A DNA stretch of 64,000 bases from Branchiostoma floridae (lineage: Eukaryota; Chordata; Leptocardii; Amphioxiformes; Branchiostomatidae), in assembly GCF_000003815.2 (NCBI RefSeq), contig NC_049991.1:8704630-8768629 (forward strand), in the 5' to 3' direction. Of this stretch, positions 12,701 to 23,402 are shown one piece after another (position 1 is the stretch's first letter; every line of letters begins with the position of its first letter). The translations under genes were made by a program, and so were the position numbers. The notes beneath the pieces were generated by a model. That model saw only the letters and a program-made list of their open reading frames with translations, did no database searches and was not told the origin of the DNA.

Positions 12701-15700
12701 TGAAACCTCGCTCTGAAATGTTCAAGCCATAACCCTCACAAGGCTTTTAACCTTAACTAACACTCACACTGAAGCCTTAGCAGCCTCAATTCAAAATAGG
12801 CACAAAGTTGCACCCCCCCCCCACAACCCTCATATTGCCATATCAAAATTCTTTAGGATTCAACACACATAATTACTATAGGTGATACCTATTTACATAA
12901 TTAAATATACAGGGAACAAAAAACCACAACTGAACATCATAACATGCAGACTGTACCACATGTCATTCAAATCGATTACCTATAGCTGCTTGGCCCTTGT
13001 ATATGTAGCCGTTTACAACTGGCAACTTAAGTTATAGTGAAGTGTCCACAATGTCTCATGCAGAATCAGGCATAGCGGCATTCCCTAGCCTAATGCATGC
13101 CATCATTGTGAGTGGTGGCCACTTAATACAACAATACAAGTACACTATTTCATTTGTGATTTCTGCCAACTGATGAATTTGCAAAATCAAAGATTCAAAA
13201 TTTAAAATCCTTTTTTCTGCTCGTACCTACCTGCAGCCTAATCTGCTCACGACAAAACCAGCCTATATGACAAAACTCAGCACCATATTTTGACAAGAGG
13301 TACTACTACCAAATTGCCTTACTAATATAAATACATTACTATAGGAGCATCCTTTAAAAATACAGGAGATAGGCACTGTAGATGGCCTGAATTAGGCAAA
13401 GAATACGACTGGTACAGGTTTACTTGTCTAGCTGGTGCAGGTGAAACTTTGAAACTTACCTGCACCAGTGCTATCTTAGGAGTGAAAAAGAAGAAGTATT
13501 TTGAGTAAATTATATGTATACATGTACCTGTGCAGGTTAGGTGCATGTAGACATCAGAAATACATGTACCTAGATGGCTGCAATCTTAGTTTTTACCTGC
13601 ACTTACATGTACAATAAACATAATTTCAAGCCCTGAAAGATAACATAAGCAAGCCCCCCTCCCAATGAAACATCACCACACTAAGCACTAGTGCCATTAC
13701 TGAAAAACACCTACCAGAACAAAACAGTGAGGCATGAACAAAGGATGATGGGATAGACGGGTTTCTCCCACCGTAGCACTCTGTCTGCATGGATGATGAC
13801 ATCCCGCCAGTTATGGAGGTCCTTCTCCAGTTGTGAAATCTCAACTAACTGGAAGAAAGGCAAGAAGACGACAGATATAGAGTTAGCCTTTTCCCTATCA
13901 TGGGTATGGGTTCTAATACCTGGGCCAATTACTAGTATAATAAATTTATAATTCACTGCTCAAGTGACATTTATCATCACAACAATTTCAAACTCTACAT
14001 GATACATGTGAACATTAGTTAAGGTAAAACCCACAAGTTCAAGGGATTCAGTCTCAAAGTCTCAAAGTCTCTTCCTTGTAAAAACTACTCATTGTATTTG
14101 GTCATTTTTCTACATCAAGAGTTGAATCTAGCTTATTGCACTGCACAGCAATATTGGCAACCTAAGGGTATGACTTAGTCATGCCATGAGGACATTCCGA
14201 AATATGCGCACTTTCCACTGCTGCTTGAGTTGTCCTCCATTTTGTCCAACTTTCTGACAAACCGGTAGAACACGTTTGGCGGTTCACTCGAATTGTTCCT
14301 TTAATATATATTGTAATAGTAAATAGGTTTCATTTTGGTGTTTATAAATCAAGAGACTCAACTTAAGTCCAGCCTCCAGGGTCTACATCATTCCATACAC
14401 ATGCAGTCTCAATACAATTAACTAAATACCGTAAACCATGAAATATTCACGGTTGTTCTACTTTCCCAGTTTACAAGTTGTGAACTTAATATCATGTACC
14501 ATTCTGTAATACCATATTGGTTTCCGCCGCAGACCCCAAACTAAAACACTGTAAATTATAATTTATATGCCTCTTTTCCCCTTGTATGTATGTAGTGAAG
14601 TAAAGAATATTACAGTAAATGCATTGTCATTGAGTGTCACATTAGTGCTAGATGCACATCATCAGGCCACATGAGCCTTTAGGGGACCCTACAGCTAGCT
14701 TTAGTGCATGACTATTCTAAGCGGTGCCCTGTGTTTCCTCTGATGGGGGTGGGAGTATGGGTGGCATGTACGGAATGTCTTCCCCGCAGGCAGATTTATC
14801 CCTATCCTCAGCTCTACCCCTGTGGCATATCAGCCAAATATAGAAAGAGATTTCTGTACTGGGTAGAAAGAAGGTACATGATAACTGGACATGGGGAGGG
14901 GGGGAATCAGAGACAGTTCATGAACCATCCTATTAAAAAATGCATACCTGCAGGGTAGATTAAAATTTGGTAGGTGTAACTGTCTACAAAAATGTGGTAA
15001 CACCATTAAGTTTAAGTAAAGTAGATTATAGTACAAAGCTTTAATTAAAGGGTCATTCGTATCGAACGGTTGCAACATTTGCATATAACATGTGTACAAA
15101 ACACCCGAGGATTTGACAAAAATACTCGCCTGTAGCTCTTTCAAAATATTAGAAAATTAACCAAATCACAGAGAAGAAAACCCCATATGACTGATAAAGT
15201 AATGGTATTTTCATTTTTTCCAGTGTGACAGATTATAATGCTTTAATGTATAAAGCAGCCACACTCCCCTTGGGAATTCAAGAACTTGGCATCGTAAATN
15301 NNNNNNNNNNNNNNNNNNNNNNNNNNNNNNNNNNNNNNNNNNNNNNNNNNNNNNNNNNNNNNNNNNNNNNNNNNNNNNNNNNNNNNNNNNNNNNNNNNNN
15401 NNNNNNNNNNNNNNNNNNNNNNNNNNNNNNNNNNNNNNNNNNNNNNNNNNNNNNNNNNNNNNNNNNNNNNNNNNNNNNNNNNNNNNNNNNNNNNNNNNNN
15501 NNNNNNNNNNNNNNNNNNNNNNNNNNNNNNNNNNNNNNNNNNNNNNNNNNNNNNNNNNNNNNNNNNNNNNNNNNNNNNNNNNNNNNNNNNNNNNNNNNNN
15601 NNNNNNNNNNNNNNNNNNNNNNNNNNNNNNNNNNNNNNNNNNNNNNNNNNNNNNNNNNNNNNNNNNNNNNNNNNNNNNNNNNNNNNNNNNNNNNNNNNNN

Positions 15701-16705
15701 NNNNNNNNNNNNNNNNNNNNNNNNNNNNNNNNNNNNNNNNNNNNNNNNNNNNNNNNNNNNNNNNNNNNNNNNNNNNNNNNNNNNNNNNNNNNNNNNNNNN
15801 NNNNNNNNNNNNNNNNNNNNNNNNNNNNNNNNNNNNNNNNNNNNNNNNNNNNNNNNNNNNNNNNNNNNNNNNNNNNNNNNNNNNNNNNNNNNNNNNNNNN
15901 NNNNNNNNNNNNNNNNNNNNNNNNNNNNNNNNNNNNNNNNNNNNNNNNNNNNNNNNNNNNNNNNNNNNNNNNNNNNNNNNNNNNNNNNNNNNNNNNNNNN
16001 NNNNNNNNNNNNNNNNNNNNNNNNNNNNNNNNNAATTAAGTTACCTAACACCTGAGCTAAAGGCACGCATACAACCTTAAATCTGGATTTCAATCAGCAA
16101 CTTCAAATTTATTTGTCTCAGAGGTTAGTTAGATTTTTGTCAACTTGCTCTAACTGAGTTACTCAGACTTCATTTTTAACGCTCAGTTTAAAATCTGTTT
16201 AGTTTTGGTTTGGGTAGGTAAGGACAGGTGGGCAGAAAAACAGATCCTCCTTGGTTCCATGTATATCATATTACAATGCCAGCTGATATTTAGAATCATA
16301 ATAAATTATAAAATTTAGTAACTTCTCTAACAAAATGTTAAGTGTAAGTAAATGTGATGACAAGCTTTCCGCACAGTTAACAATAAGTCAGAAATAAAGT
16401 TTGAAATCAGTAAGGAATTAAGTACAGTTATAACCGAATACACGGTGCACATTTTGCAGATTGTGTCATGACATATTTAGTCATCATCATCATCCCCCCC
16501 TCCCCTTGACGCAAAGTCAGCTCAAAAACCTTATCATATTCGGCTATATTTATCGAAACAATATTTCATAACAGCTGCCTGGGGTACCTTTTTCCTTTAT
16601 ATACCGTATGCACTTCATATGGCGGGTCAAAACTGGATGTAACGGCAAGAAAATACAATTTTTTACCTGTTTATCTGTATAACGGTTTTGGTGCTCTGCC
16701 GCCAT
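9759..16705 (-). CDS. ARL6IP1: ARL6IP1, ADP-ribosylation-factor-like 6 interacting protein 1
   Basis: Six exons on the minus strand, in coding order: 16705-16667 (MAAEHQNRYTDKQ), 13848-13715, 11531-11412, 10895-10778, 10421-10337 and 9964-9759 (TGA). Phases agree and give 233 residues; human ARL6IP1 has 203. Recognisable pieces: LEKDLHNWRDVIIHADRVLR near residue 20, two hydrophobic segments around residues 44-90, TEEQQQRYHDIC near residue 99, TLKEEKPK near residue 129, a hydrophobic stretch around 138-153, then LLPGMLHHGIL and a basic tail KARQKKD. The family inserts hairpins in the ER membrane, shapes tubules and binds ARL6. The last exon is the uncertain part: phase needs the acceptor before 9964, which adds about 20 residues that human lacks. 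It shares a short promoter with the KCTD5-like gene. Confidence 0.9.
13340..13637. repeat. Degenerate copies of the CACCTGCA-rich hAT family
   Basis: 13431-13505 matches the right end of the element at 19742-20091, and 13540-13637 matches its left end inverted, ending ttcaagccctg. It therefore looks like two broken copies in an ARL6IP1 intron. Confidence 0.65.
15300..16033. other. Assembly gap, 734 N
   Basis: Gap inside intron 1 of ARL6IP1. Confidence 1.
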
Positions 16706-16908
16706 CTTGCTGGTGTTTACTTGTAGCTGGTTGTTTATTTACCTTCCCGTCAAGCTTCGAAAATATTTGCATAATCACGCGTACTTGAAATCTCGCCTAG
16801 TGCGAGAAATCACGAGATTCATAGACTTTTTGATATTTGCATAATCACGTTTTGATGAAATCTCGCCCAGTACGAGAAGACGCGAGGATTGCTAGTTTTT
16901 CTACCAAC
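16706..16908. promoter_or_regulatory. Bidirectional ARL6IP1/KCTD5 promoter
   Basis: Only 203 bp separate the two divergent start codons. A module is repeated at a 70-bp offset (about 16761-16810 and 16831-16880). Each copy holds a POU octamer ATTTGCAT (16765-16772 and 16835-16842) and an interrupted palindrome: TCTCGCCTAGTGCGAGA (16791-16807) and TCTCGCCCAGTACGAGA (16861-16877). Both start codons sit in a YY1-like ATGGCGGC context. No TATA box is obvious. Confidence 0.75.
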
Positions 16909-19900
16909 ATGGCGGCTTCAGGAAGCTCTGAGAAGAAAGTGAACGGTTCTGACTCTCCAAAATCACAAAAGCCTCCGCTAAATCGAGAAGGTTCCTCCGA
17001 GAAAGGCAAATGGGTGAAACTAAATGTCGGTGGAACGTACTTTTTGACGACCACGACGACGTTGTGTCGCGAGCCTGACTCGTTTTTGTTCCGTTTGTGT
17101 CAAGAAGACCCCGACTTGCATTCTGACAAGGTAGGCTGAAAATGTTGTGAATGGGCTTGGATCCTCCAGTCCTAACCCCCCTCCCCATGAAAATTATGTT
17201 TTGTACAAATAAATGTTAGATTAACAACAAAAGCATAGTTTTTACGGTTTGGAAAACAGGTTAATCGTTTTCTCATCTAAATCATGTGTCGTGTGCTGTA
17301 ACATGATGGAAAGAAAAGTGGCCCCCTTTTTTTGTATCAAGCTTCTATTATATTCATATAGATATTGTATTTGAAGAAAATATATCTTTAGTCAGCAAGT
17401 GACTTGTAAATATAATGACGTAGCCAGTACCCCCTTCCAGTCAAATTTATGTACTTGTTTCAGACTGTATTTTTTAGTTTCTTAGTCTTAGAACGGGGAC
17501 TATATGAAATTGGAATGAATACTTGATTTTTCGCATGGACTAAAACGTTATGTCGATACTACTTGTGAGATCGAATCATTTAAAAAAACTGCCGTTGAAA
17601 AATTCATAAACCAGTCGTTGACGAACAAACTGATACATGTTTTGTTCTAAGACCTAACATATTATGTCGTACCAGTACGCTGTGTTTACCAAATCGGCCA
17701 ATCAATAAAAGATTGATGGGTATCTAATACTTTATCTCCATCGTGTCAATCTAATACTATATGTAAATGATGTGCTACCTAATGCCATAACAATCCAGGT
17801 CTGTACTAAAAAAGTTTATGAAGCGAACTCATCATAATCACGCATGGGGCGCTCACTTAATTTGTATCTGTTGATTGTGTTGTTGCTTTGTAGCATAGCA
17901 CACTAGCATCGTACATGTGGCATCCACAAGTTCTAGATTCATGAATTTCATGGTTTCAAGTTCAACTGCACATTTGCAGTGTAGAGCATACCTAGGTAGT
18001 ATCTTGAAAGGCCCATGAGCATCTGAACATGTACTAAACACAGTCTAGACAAGAACTCTTTTCAAATTAGAGGCTTCACCTTTGAATCAAGCTTGGTCTC
18101 ATTCATACATACCTTATGAACCACGAATCTGTTCAATACATTGAATGAAGAAAAAGTAATTGTTTCTTCTTTTTTTTTCTTTTTACAAACATATGACACT
18201 TCTTAGGCAGGATGAGTTAGCTTCATGTGAAGTACAGCAACCAAGTAACCCGTACCACAGGGCTTTAAATACCACCTGCATATGCAAGTGAAATTTGAGT
18301 TGTGCGTGTGTTTCTGATGATTACCTGCACTATCTTGTGATAAAACTACTAGTAACCCACCATACTGTGATATTATTCGGCCAGTAACAGCACAAAATTT
18401 CCTCAGATTCTTCAGTAGCATACTAGTAGTACCACTCCGGTATTTTCCCGGTCACCCGAGGTACCAGCTCAATCGCTGGTAGGATTGCATGATTGTGATC
18501 TTACCCGTGAGAGGTCTTGAACGGAGGGTGATGTGGTATATGCTGTGTTGTATTTTATTAAGTCATGCCGACCGGAGAAAACACATGCTTGAATACGAAA
18601 TACGACAAAAGTTGAGAAGTTTCGGTTCCCAAGTCTGAATCCAGTATTCAAATTTCCAACGGGGACACACTTGGAAAGTGCGTTCATTTTATTTAATGGA
18701 AGCCCGTGTGATACAAGTAGTATTCCATGTGATCTATAAGAGCAACATAGTGATACACATAAAGCATCATGTAAAATTTGTTGGTAGGAGTGAAAATAAA
18801 GACAAAGACATGTATTTCCAAGTTCAATGGATTTGTCTTCAACATGCCAATTGCAATTTGAGTGGTTGTTTTCAAACAGTTAATATGAACCTAACAGGGC
18901 TCAAAATACTGGGTGTCAATACTCCCCAAGTTGGCGCCACAGTGCATCATGCTGTACATGCATGAACCATCTTATGAACAGAAACTTTCAGAAAGAGACA
19001 GCTCTTGAACAGATCTTACTGAGTGAGAAGACTTTCAATGAGGCCAAAATTCAAGCACAAAGTAGGGGAGTGGCATGCGAATGGTAGAAGACATAGAATT
19101 CTGACAGTAGAACTGTATGCCCAATACAATTACACATACAGGATGTGGTGTAGAGGTGCAGAGAAATTGTTGTTACCAAATGCCCAAACACAAGTCTTGT
19201 AGTTGTAGAATCCTAGTTCATCTTGAATGTTTATTAGACAATAAAAAGCTTTAAGTGTTTATAGAATGCAATACCCTCCAGTATTACATGCACATTGATG
19301 ACTCATATTACAGTCAACATGTAATACATGTACTAGTTTGAATCATTGTAGTTTGACTGAGGCGTATATATTATATGTTTTTCAGGATGAGCAGGGTGCG
19401 TACTTGATAGACCGAGATCCCACCTACTTTGGTCCTGTTCTGAACTACCTGAGACACGGCAAGCTCGTCATCAACAAAGATCTCGCAGAGGAAGGTAAGC
19501 CTTGGGTACAGAAGATAAGACACCTTGGGTACAGAAGATAAGACACATAGATGGCAAATGGATGACTTTTACTTAGCAGTGCTCAAAATACTCATCACAC
19601 CTATAGCTGTACTGTTGCACTTTTATCCCAGTGGGTACAATACACATACATGTACTCTATGTTTACCCCATTAGTCAATTATCTTCATTTTGACTATAGC
19701 AAAACCCCCATTGTCATTAGCTCTATAGCATCGGCTATGGCCAGGGCTCAAAATACCACCTGCATATGCAGGTTAGTGCAGGTAAAATTGGAGCTGTGCA
19801 GGTGTTTCTGATGTCTACCTGCACCTAACCTGCACTGGTCCATGTACTTTATACTTAAATGCCCTATGATGCAGGTGAACATTGTACATGTATGTGGATT

Positions 19901-22900
19901 GTTATTAGCTGCATTGACTGTTAGTTACCACCTACTAAGTATGAAAGAAAAAAGGCAATGGTTCCTCAGCAATTTAGTATGATCCATACTTTTTTTTCCA
20001 GAGTGGTGCAGGCAAAATTTGTCTGGTGCAGGTAATTTTCAATGTTACCTGCACCAGTGCAGGTATGCAGAAAGAAGTATTTCAAGCCCTGGCTATGGCT
20101 AAAGAGCCCCTAGTGTTTTAGAAGATGTTGACTTGTGTTAACTTGCAGGAGTCCTTGAGGAGGCAGAGTTCTACAACATTCGCTCCCTCATCAAAGCGTG
20201 CAAAGACAGAATCCGAGAGAGGGACGTCAGAAGGAGTCAGGTATGGCATTAACAAAGTAGTGTGTGTAGTCTAGTGATTAGTGACCAAGGCCTGTTCTTA
20301 TCCAAGAAGTTTTGAGTTCAAAAATCCTAGCTGTTGTCATTATCATACATTGACCTTGGACAAAAATAGCGCTAGGGACATCCTAAAATAATTGAGATAA
20401 TTGTGTTTTCCAAAGAAGATACTGTATGAAATTATCAGGAGGAAATGCCTACAGTCAGTTCATTACACATTGACCTAGGATGTTGATGTTGACACCAATG
20501 AAAAAAGTACCATAATTCAGTTTGCTCTAATTCTATGGTTGATGAATGTGACAGGGCCTTGAGTTATCGCTAAATATGATTCTCGTTTGATGCTATTACT
20601 GAGTTCCATATGTTTCTCCTCAATGGATTCTGGACCTTATCTGAAAGCAGATAACTCAGATATGTCAACATGTAGAGTGGAGTCCTGGTTTTGGCTTTAG
20701 TTTAGGTGCCCGACATGGAAAGCCCTACACCAAAGTTACAGAAGTAGAAAATGTTCTAACCACAACGTCCACAAGAGACCAAAAAATGGTCAATATTGTT
20801 ATGTGATTGCTGTACCCTGACTATAATCATGAGCAGTCATTCAGAGTATGACTCAAAATCTCTCTCTCACACACACACTGTGATATTGGCAGGATACTGT
20901 CAATCTTGGAACTTCTGCCATGACATCTCTGCCACAATTTTATATGACACTGGGAATATGTCTTCCATTTATGACGTCTGGACTACGGAAATATTTTAAT
21001 CACAAATTGGAAACTTTGTAAAAATTGCTCCTTCTTCAAACCAAAAACCAACACAAAAGTAAATGGCTTCACAGTACATGTACACATGTAGATAAACCAA
21101 GAAGAAAATACACTGCAACACACTGAAAGTAAATAAAGTAATTGTAGTCAGGTTATGGCATTGTGTTGATAATTGTGTTTTTACCAGTTTCAGCACATCC
21201 TCCCCTACCAAGAAAATAAGAACGTTAACAAGTACTATGATAGTATGAATCCCTTTAGAATTGCAGCACTTTTCTATATCTTATACATTAAGTCTATGGA
21301 AGGCAGAGCACATGCATCGTTGCAGTGTGAAGAGCTTACGGGGAACATACAGCTATTGTATACCTATAGTTTATGACTATGACTTTCAGTACAAGGTCGA
21401 AGTAGTGGTTTTGAATGTTGTTTCTACTCACAAACATTAAGTGTTGGACTCTGCCCTGTAGGCGCCTGTGAAGTATGTCTACCGGGTCCTGCAGTGCCAT
21501 GAGGATGAACTCACACAGATGGTCTCCACTATGTCTGATGGGTGGAAGTTCGAACAGGTACGTTACGTTTCACTCGCTGGTCAACACAGCTGTTCACGGG
21601 GACAGTCTCAGAAGTGCTTAGTTCTTGGGATTGTTTCGGAGATGCCATGTGTACCCCAACTGATAACACAATGTTGCCTCTTACCATTTTGAAGAACTAC
21701 ATTACAACATTTAGAGAAGAAAGGGGTTGATATATTTTGGCATTTGCATGGATGAACAAATTCTTTAAAAAGCAGATTGGAATGTTATTTTTTTGTTAAT
21801 TAATGTGTAGGATTGAAAAGGTTGATGATGCCAATTCTTAATGGCCTTTAAGTTATTCCCGTTATGGAAAGTAGTGGAATCCAAAGCCAGGGGATTTAAT
21901 TTGAAGAATTTTTGGAACTTCCTTAGTGATTCCCTTAGCTGTAAAGCCTGTAATGCTTGGACACATAGCAGCATGCTAGCATCTGCTTACATTTATGCTG
22001 TAAAATCAGTCTTGATACAAATTAACCAAAGCAATATCATCATACAATGTGGTGAAGGTCAGCTGAGATCGTAATAGGACAAGTACATGTCTACAATATA
22101 TCCCAAACATTTTAGAATCTTTTCCCTCTGTATTTACATTAAATGGTTTACCCTAGCGCTTTCAGTCTCAACCTGCCTGCTCCAAGCTGGTAAATCATAT
22201 AAAGTTGTACCGTAGGGGTGGGTACCAGTTTTTCATGTTGGACCAGTCCGAAAAAAATGGACCTGAAAAAAATCAGTAGACCGGATTTGCACCAAGTAGA
22301 AAATGACCAGATTATATTACCATGGGTTTACACATATGGCGCTTACCAGTTCAAGAAAAGGACAATATCGAAGTAGAGTAGAGTTGAGTCATTTCTACAG
22401 TTTCTTCAGTCAAACATACAGAATTTACATGAAGATAGGATTTTAAAACTCCAGTGGAAGTTGGATACTGTTCTGAGTATCATCCATTCACAAGAATTCT
22501 GACACTGTGAGTTCCCAATAAACACCATCTATCTATCTATCTATCTATCTATCTGAGTTTTCACAAATAATTAGGTTCATGTCCAGACTGGGACCCAATC
22601 CTCTGAATCTGAACTGGACCTGCACCTGAATTTTCTGTACTGGTACCCACCCTTACTGTACAGTAATGTCCATCTCTCCTTTTGTCGTTTTCTAGTTGAT
22701 CAACATTGGATCATCGTACAACTATGGCAACGAAGACCAGGCAGAGTTTTTGTGCGTGGTGTCACGTGAATACGACAACACATTGAACGGGGTGGTAGAG
22801 ACACAGACAGACACGGAGAAAGTCAAGGTATGGTAGTAATCTTACAGTTACTTGTATTTTCATTTTCATGTATTCTTTATTTAGCCCAATGACCACATAT

Positions 22901-23402
22901 TGCCAACTTGATACATGCTTCAAAGGGCACTGGGGCCAACATACTGAACCAAGCAGTTTTTCAAAAGTACAATATTGTATAATTATTATCAGTGTTTCCA
23001 ACTTGTTTAAAGAAAAGAGATTTTTCATATAAGTTGTAACATTTATCATTGAAAGAGGTATGGCTAATTTTGTCATTTGCTGTACATAGTCGTTAGCTAC
23101 AAAGCAATTCTGTGTTTACATTGTTTTTATCATAACAAGGGACTGGCATACATTTTGATTTGGTAGAAAATATTTTTAGTTATAATTTACCAATCAGACA
23201 TTTCCTTTGTTGTTGAAGATTTATAAGAAAAACTACACAGTTCCAAAAGATTTAAATACATTTTTAAGACACCTATGAGTGCTGAGGTCTTTACATGTAT
23301 GAATGTTTTTGGCAATGCCTCTGGGGCAGAGTCACTTTACTGATGCGATCTCTGTATCATCTCTCCACACAGGAGTTGCGAGAGAGGGGTTCCAGAATGT
23401 AG
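16909..23402 (+). CDS. KCTD5: KCTD5/KCTD2/KCTD17-type BTB domain protein
   Basis: Six exons: 16909-17130, 19386-19494, 20149-20240, 21462-21557, 22696-22827 and 23373-23402 (TAG), 226 residues (human KCTD5 has 234). The start is the ATG at 16909 in an accATGG-like context. Residues 1-34 are low-complexity. The BTB (T1) domain begins at [14 protein letters not shown] (residue 35) and continues through [19 protein letters not shown]. After it come [29 protein letters not shown] and [18 protein letters not shown]; the protein ends ERGSRM, the hallmark of this trio. Members form pentamers and act as CUL3 substrate adaptors; KCTD5 targets G-beta-gamma. One amphioxus gene would be expected to represent all three vertebrate paralogues, so the symbol is a family label. 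Intron 2 holds a hAT-type MITE ending 57 bp before exon 3. Confidence 0.93.
18258..18350 (+). repeat. Left-end fragment of the hAT family
   Basis: cagggctttaaataccacct followed by tgcatatgca and ttacctgcac matches the start of 19742-20091. It lies in intron 1 of the KCTD5-like gene. Confidence 0.6.
19742..20091. mobile_element. 350-bp hAT-type MITE
   Basis: Terminal inverted repeats CAGGGCTCAAAATAC and GTATTTCAAGCCCTG, flanked by a perfect 8-bp duplication GCTATGGC (19734-19741 and 20092-20099). Eight-bp duplications and CAGGG ends are hAT features. The interior carries many cacctgca/tgcaggtg repeats. Confidence 0.92.
20254..20400 (+). repeat. Decayed tRNA-derived SINE
   Basis: tagtctagtgattagtgacc (A-box-like) and gagttcaaaaatcc (B-box-like) at the spacing seen in the SINE at 201-445. 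Strongly diverged. Confidence 0.5.
22213..22655. repeat. Element with gggtgggtaccag ends
   Basis: Inverted ends GGGTGGGTACCAG and CTGGTACCCACCC enclose gaccagtccgaaaaaa and ggacctg motifs, plus a (TATC)n microsatellite at about 22527-22553. No clean target duplication. Related motifs occur near 10165-10280 and 57186-57265. Confidence 0.55.

Noticed and set aside
15225-16093. Long open frames on both strands across the second N run
   Set aside because: Same artefact as at 7087-7691; the region is an ARL6IP1 intron.
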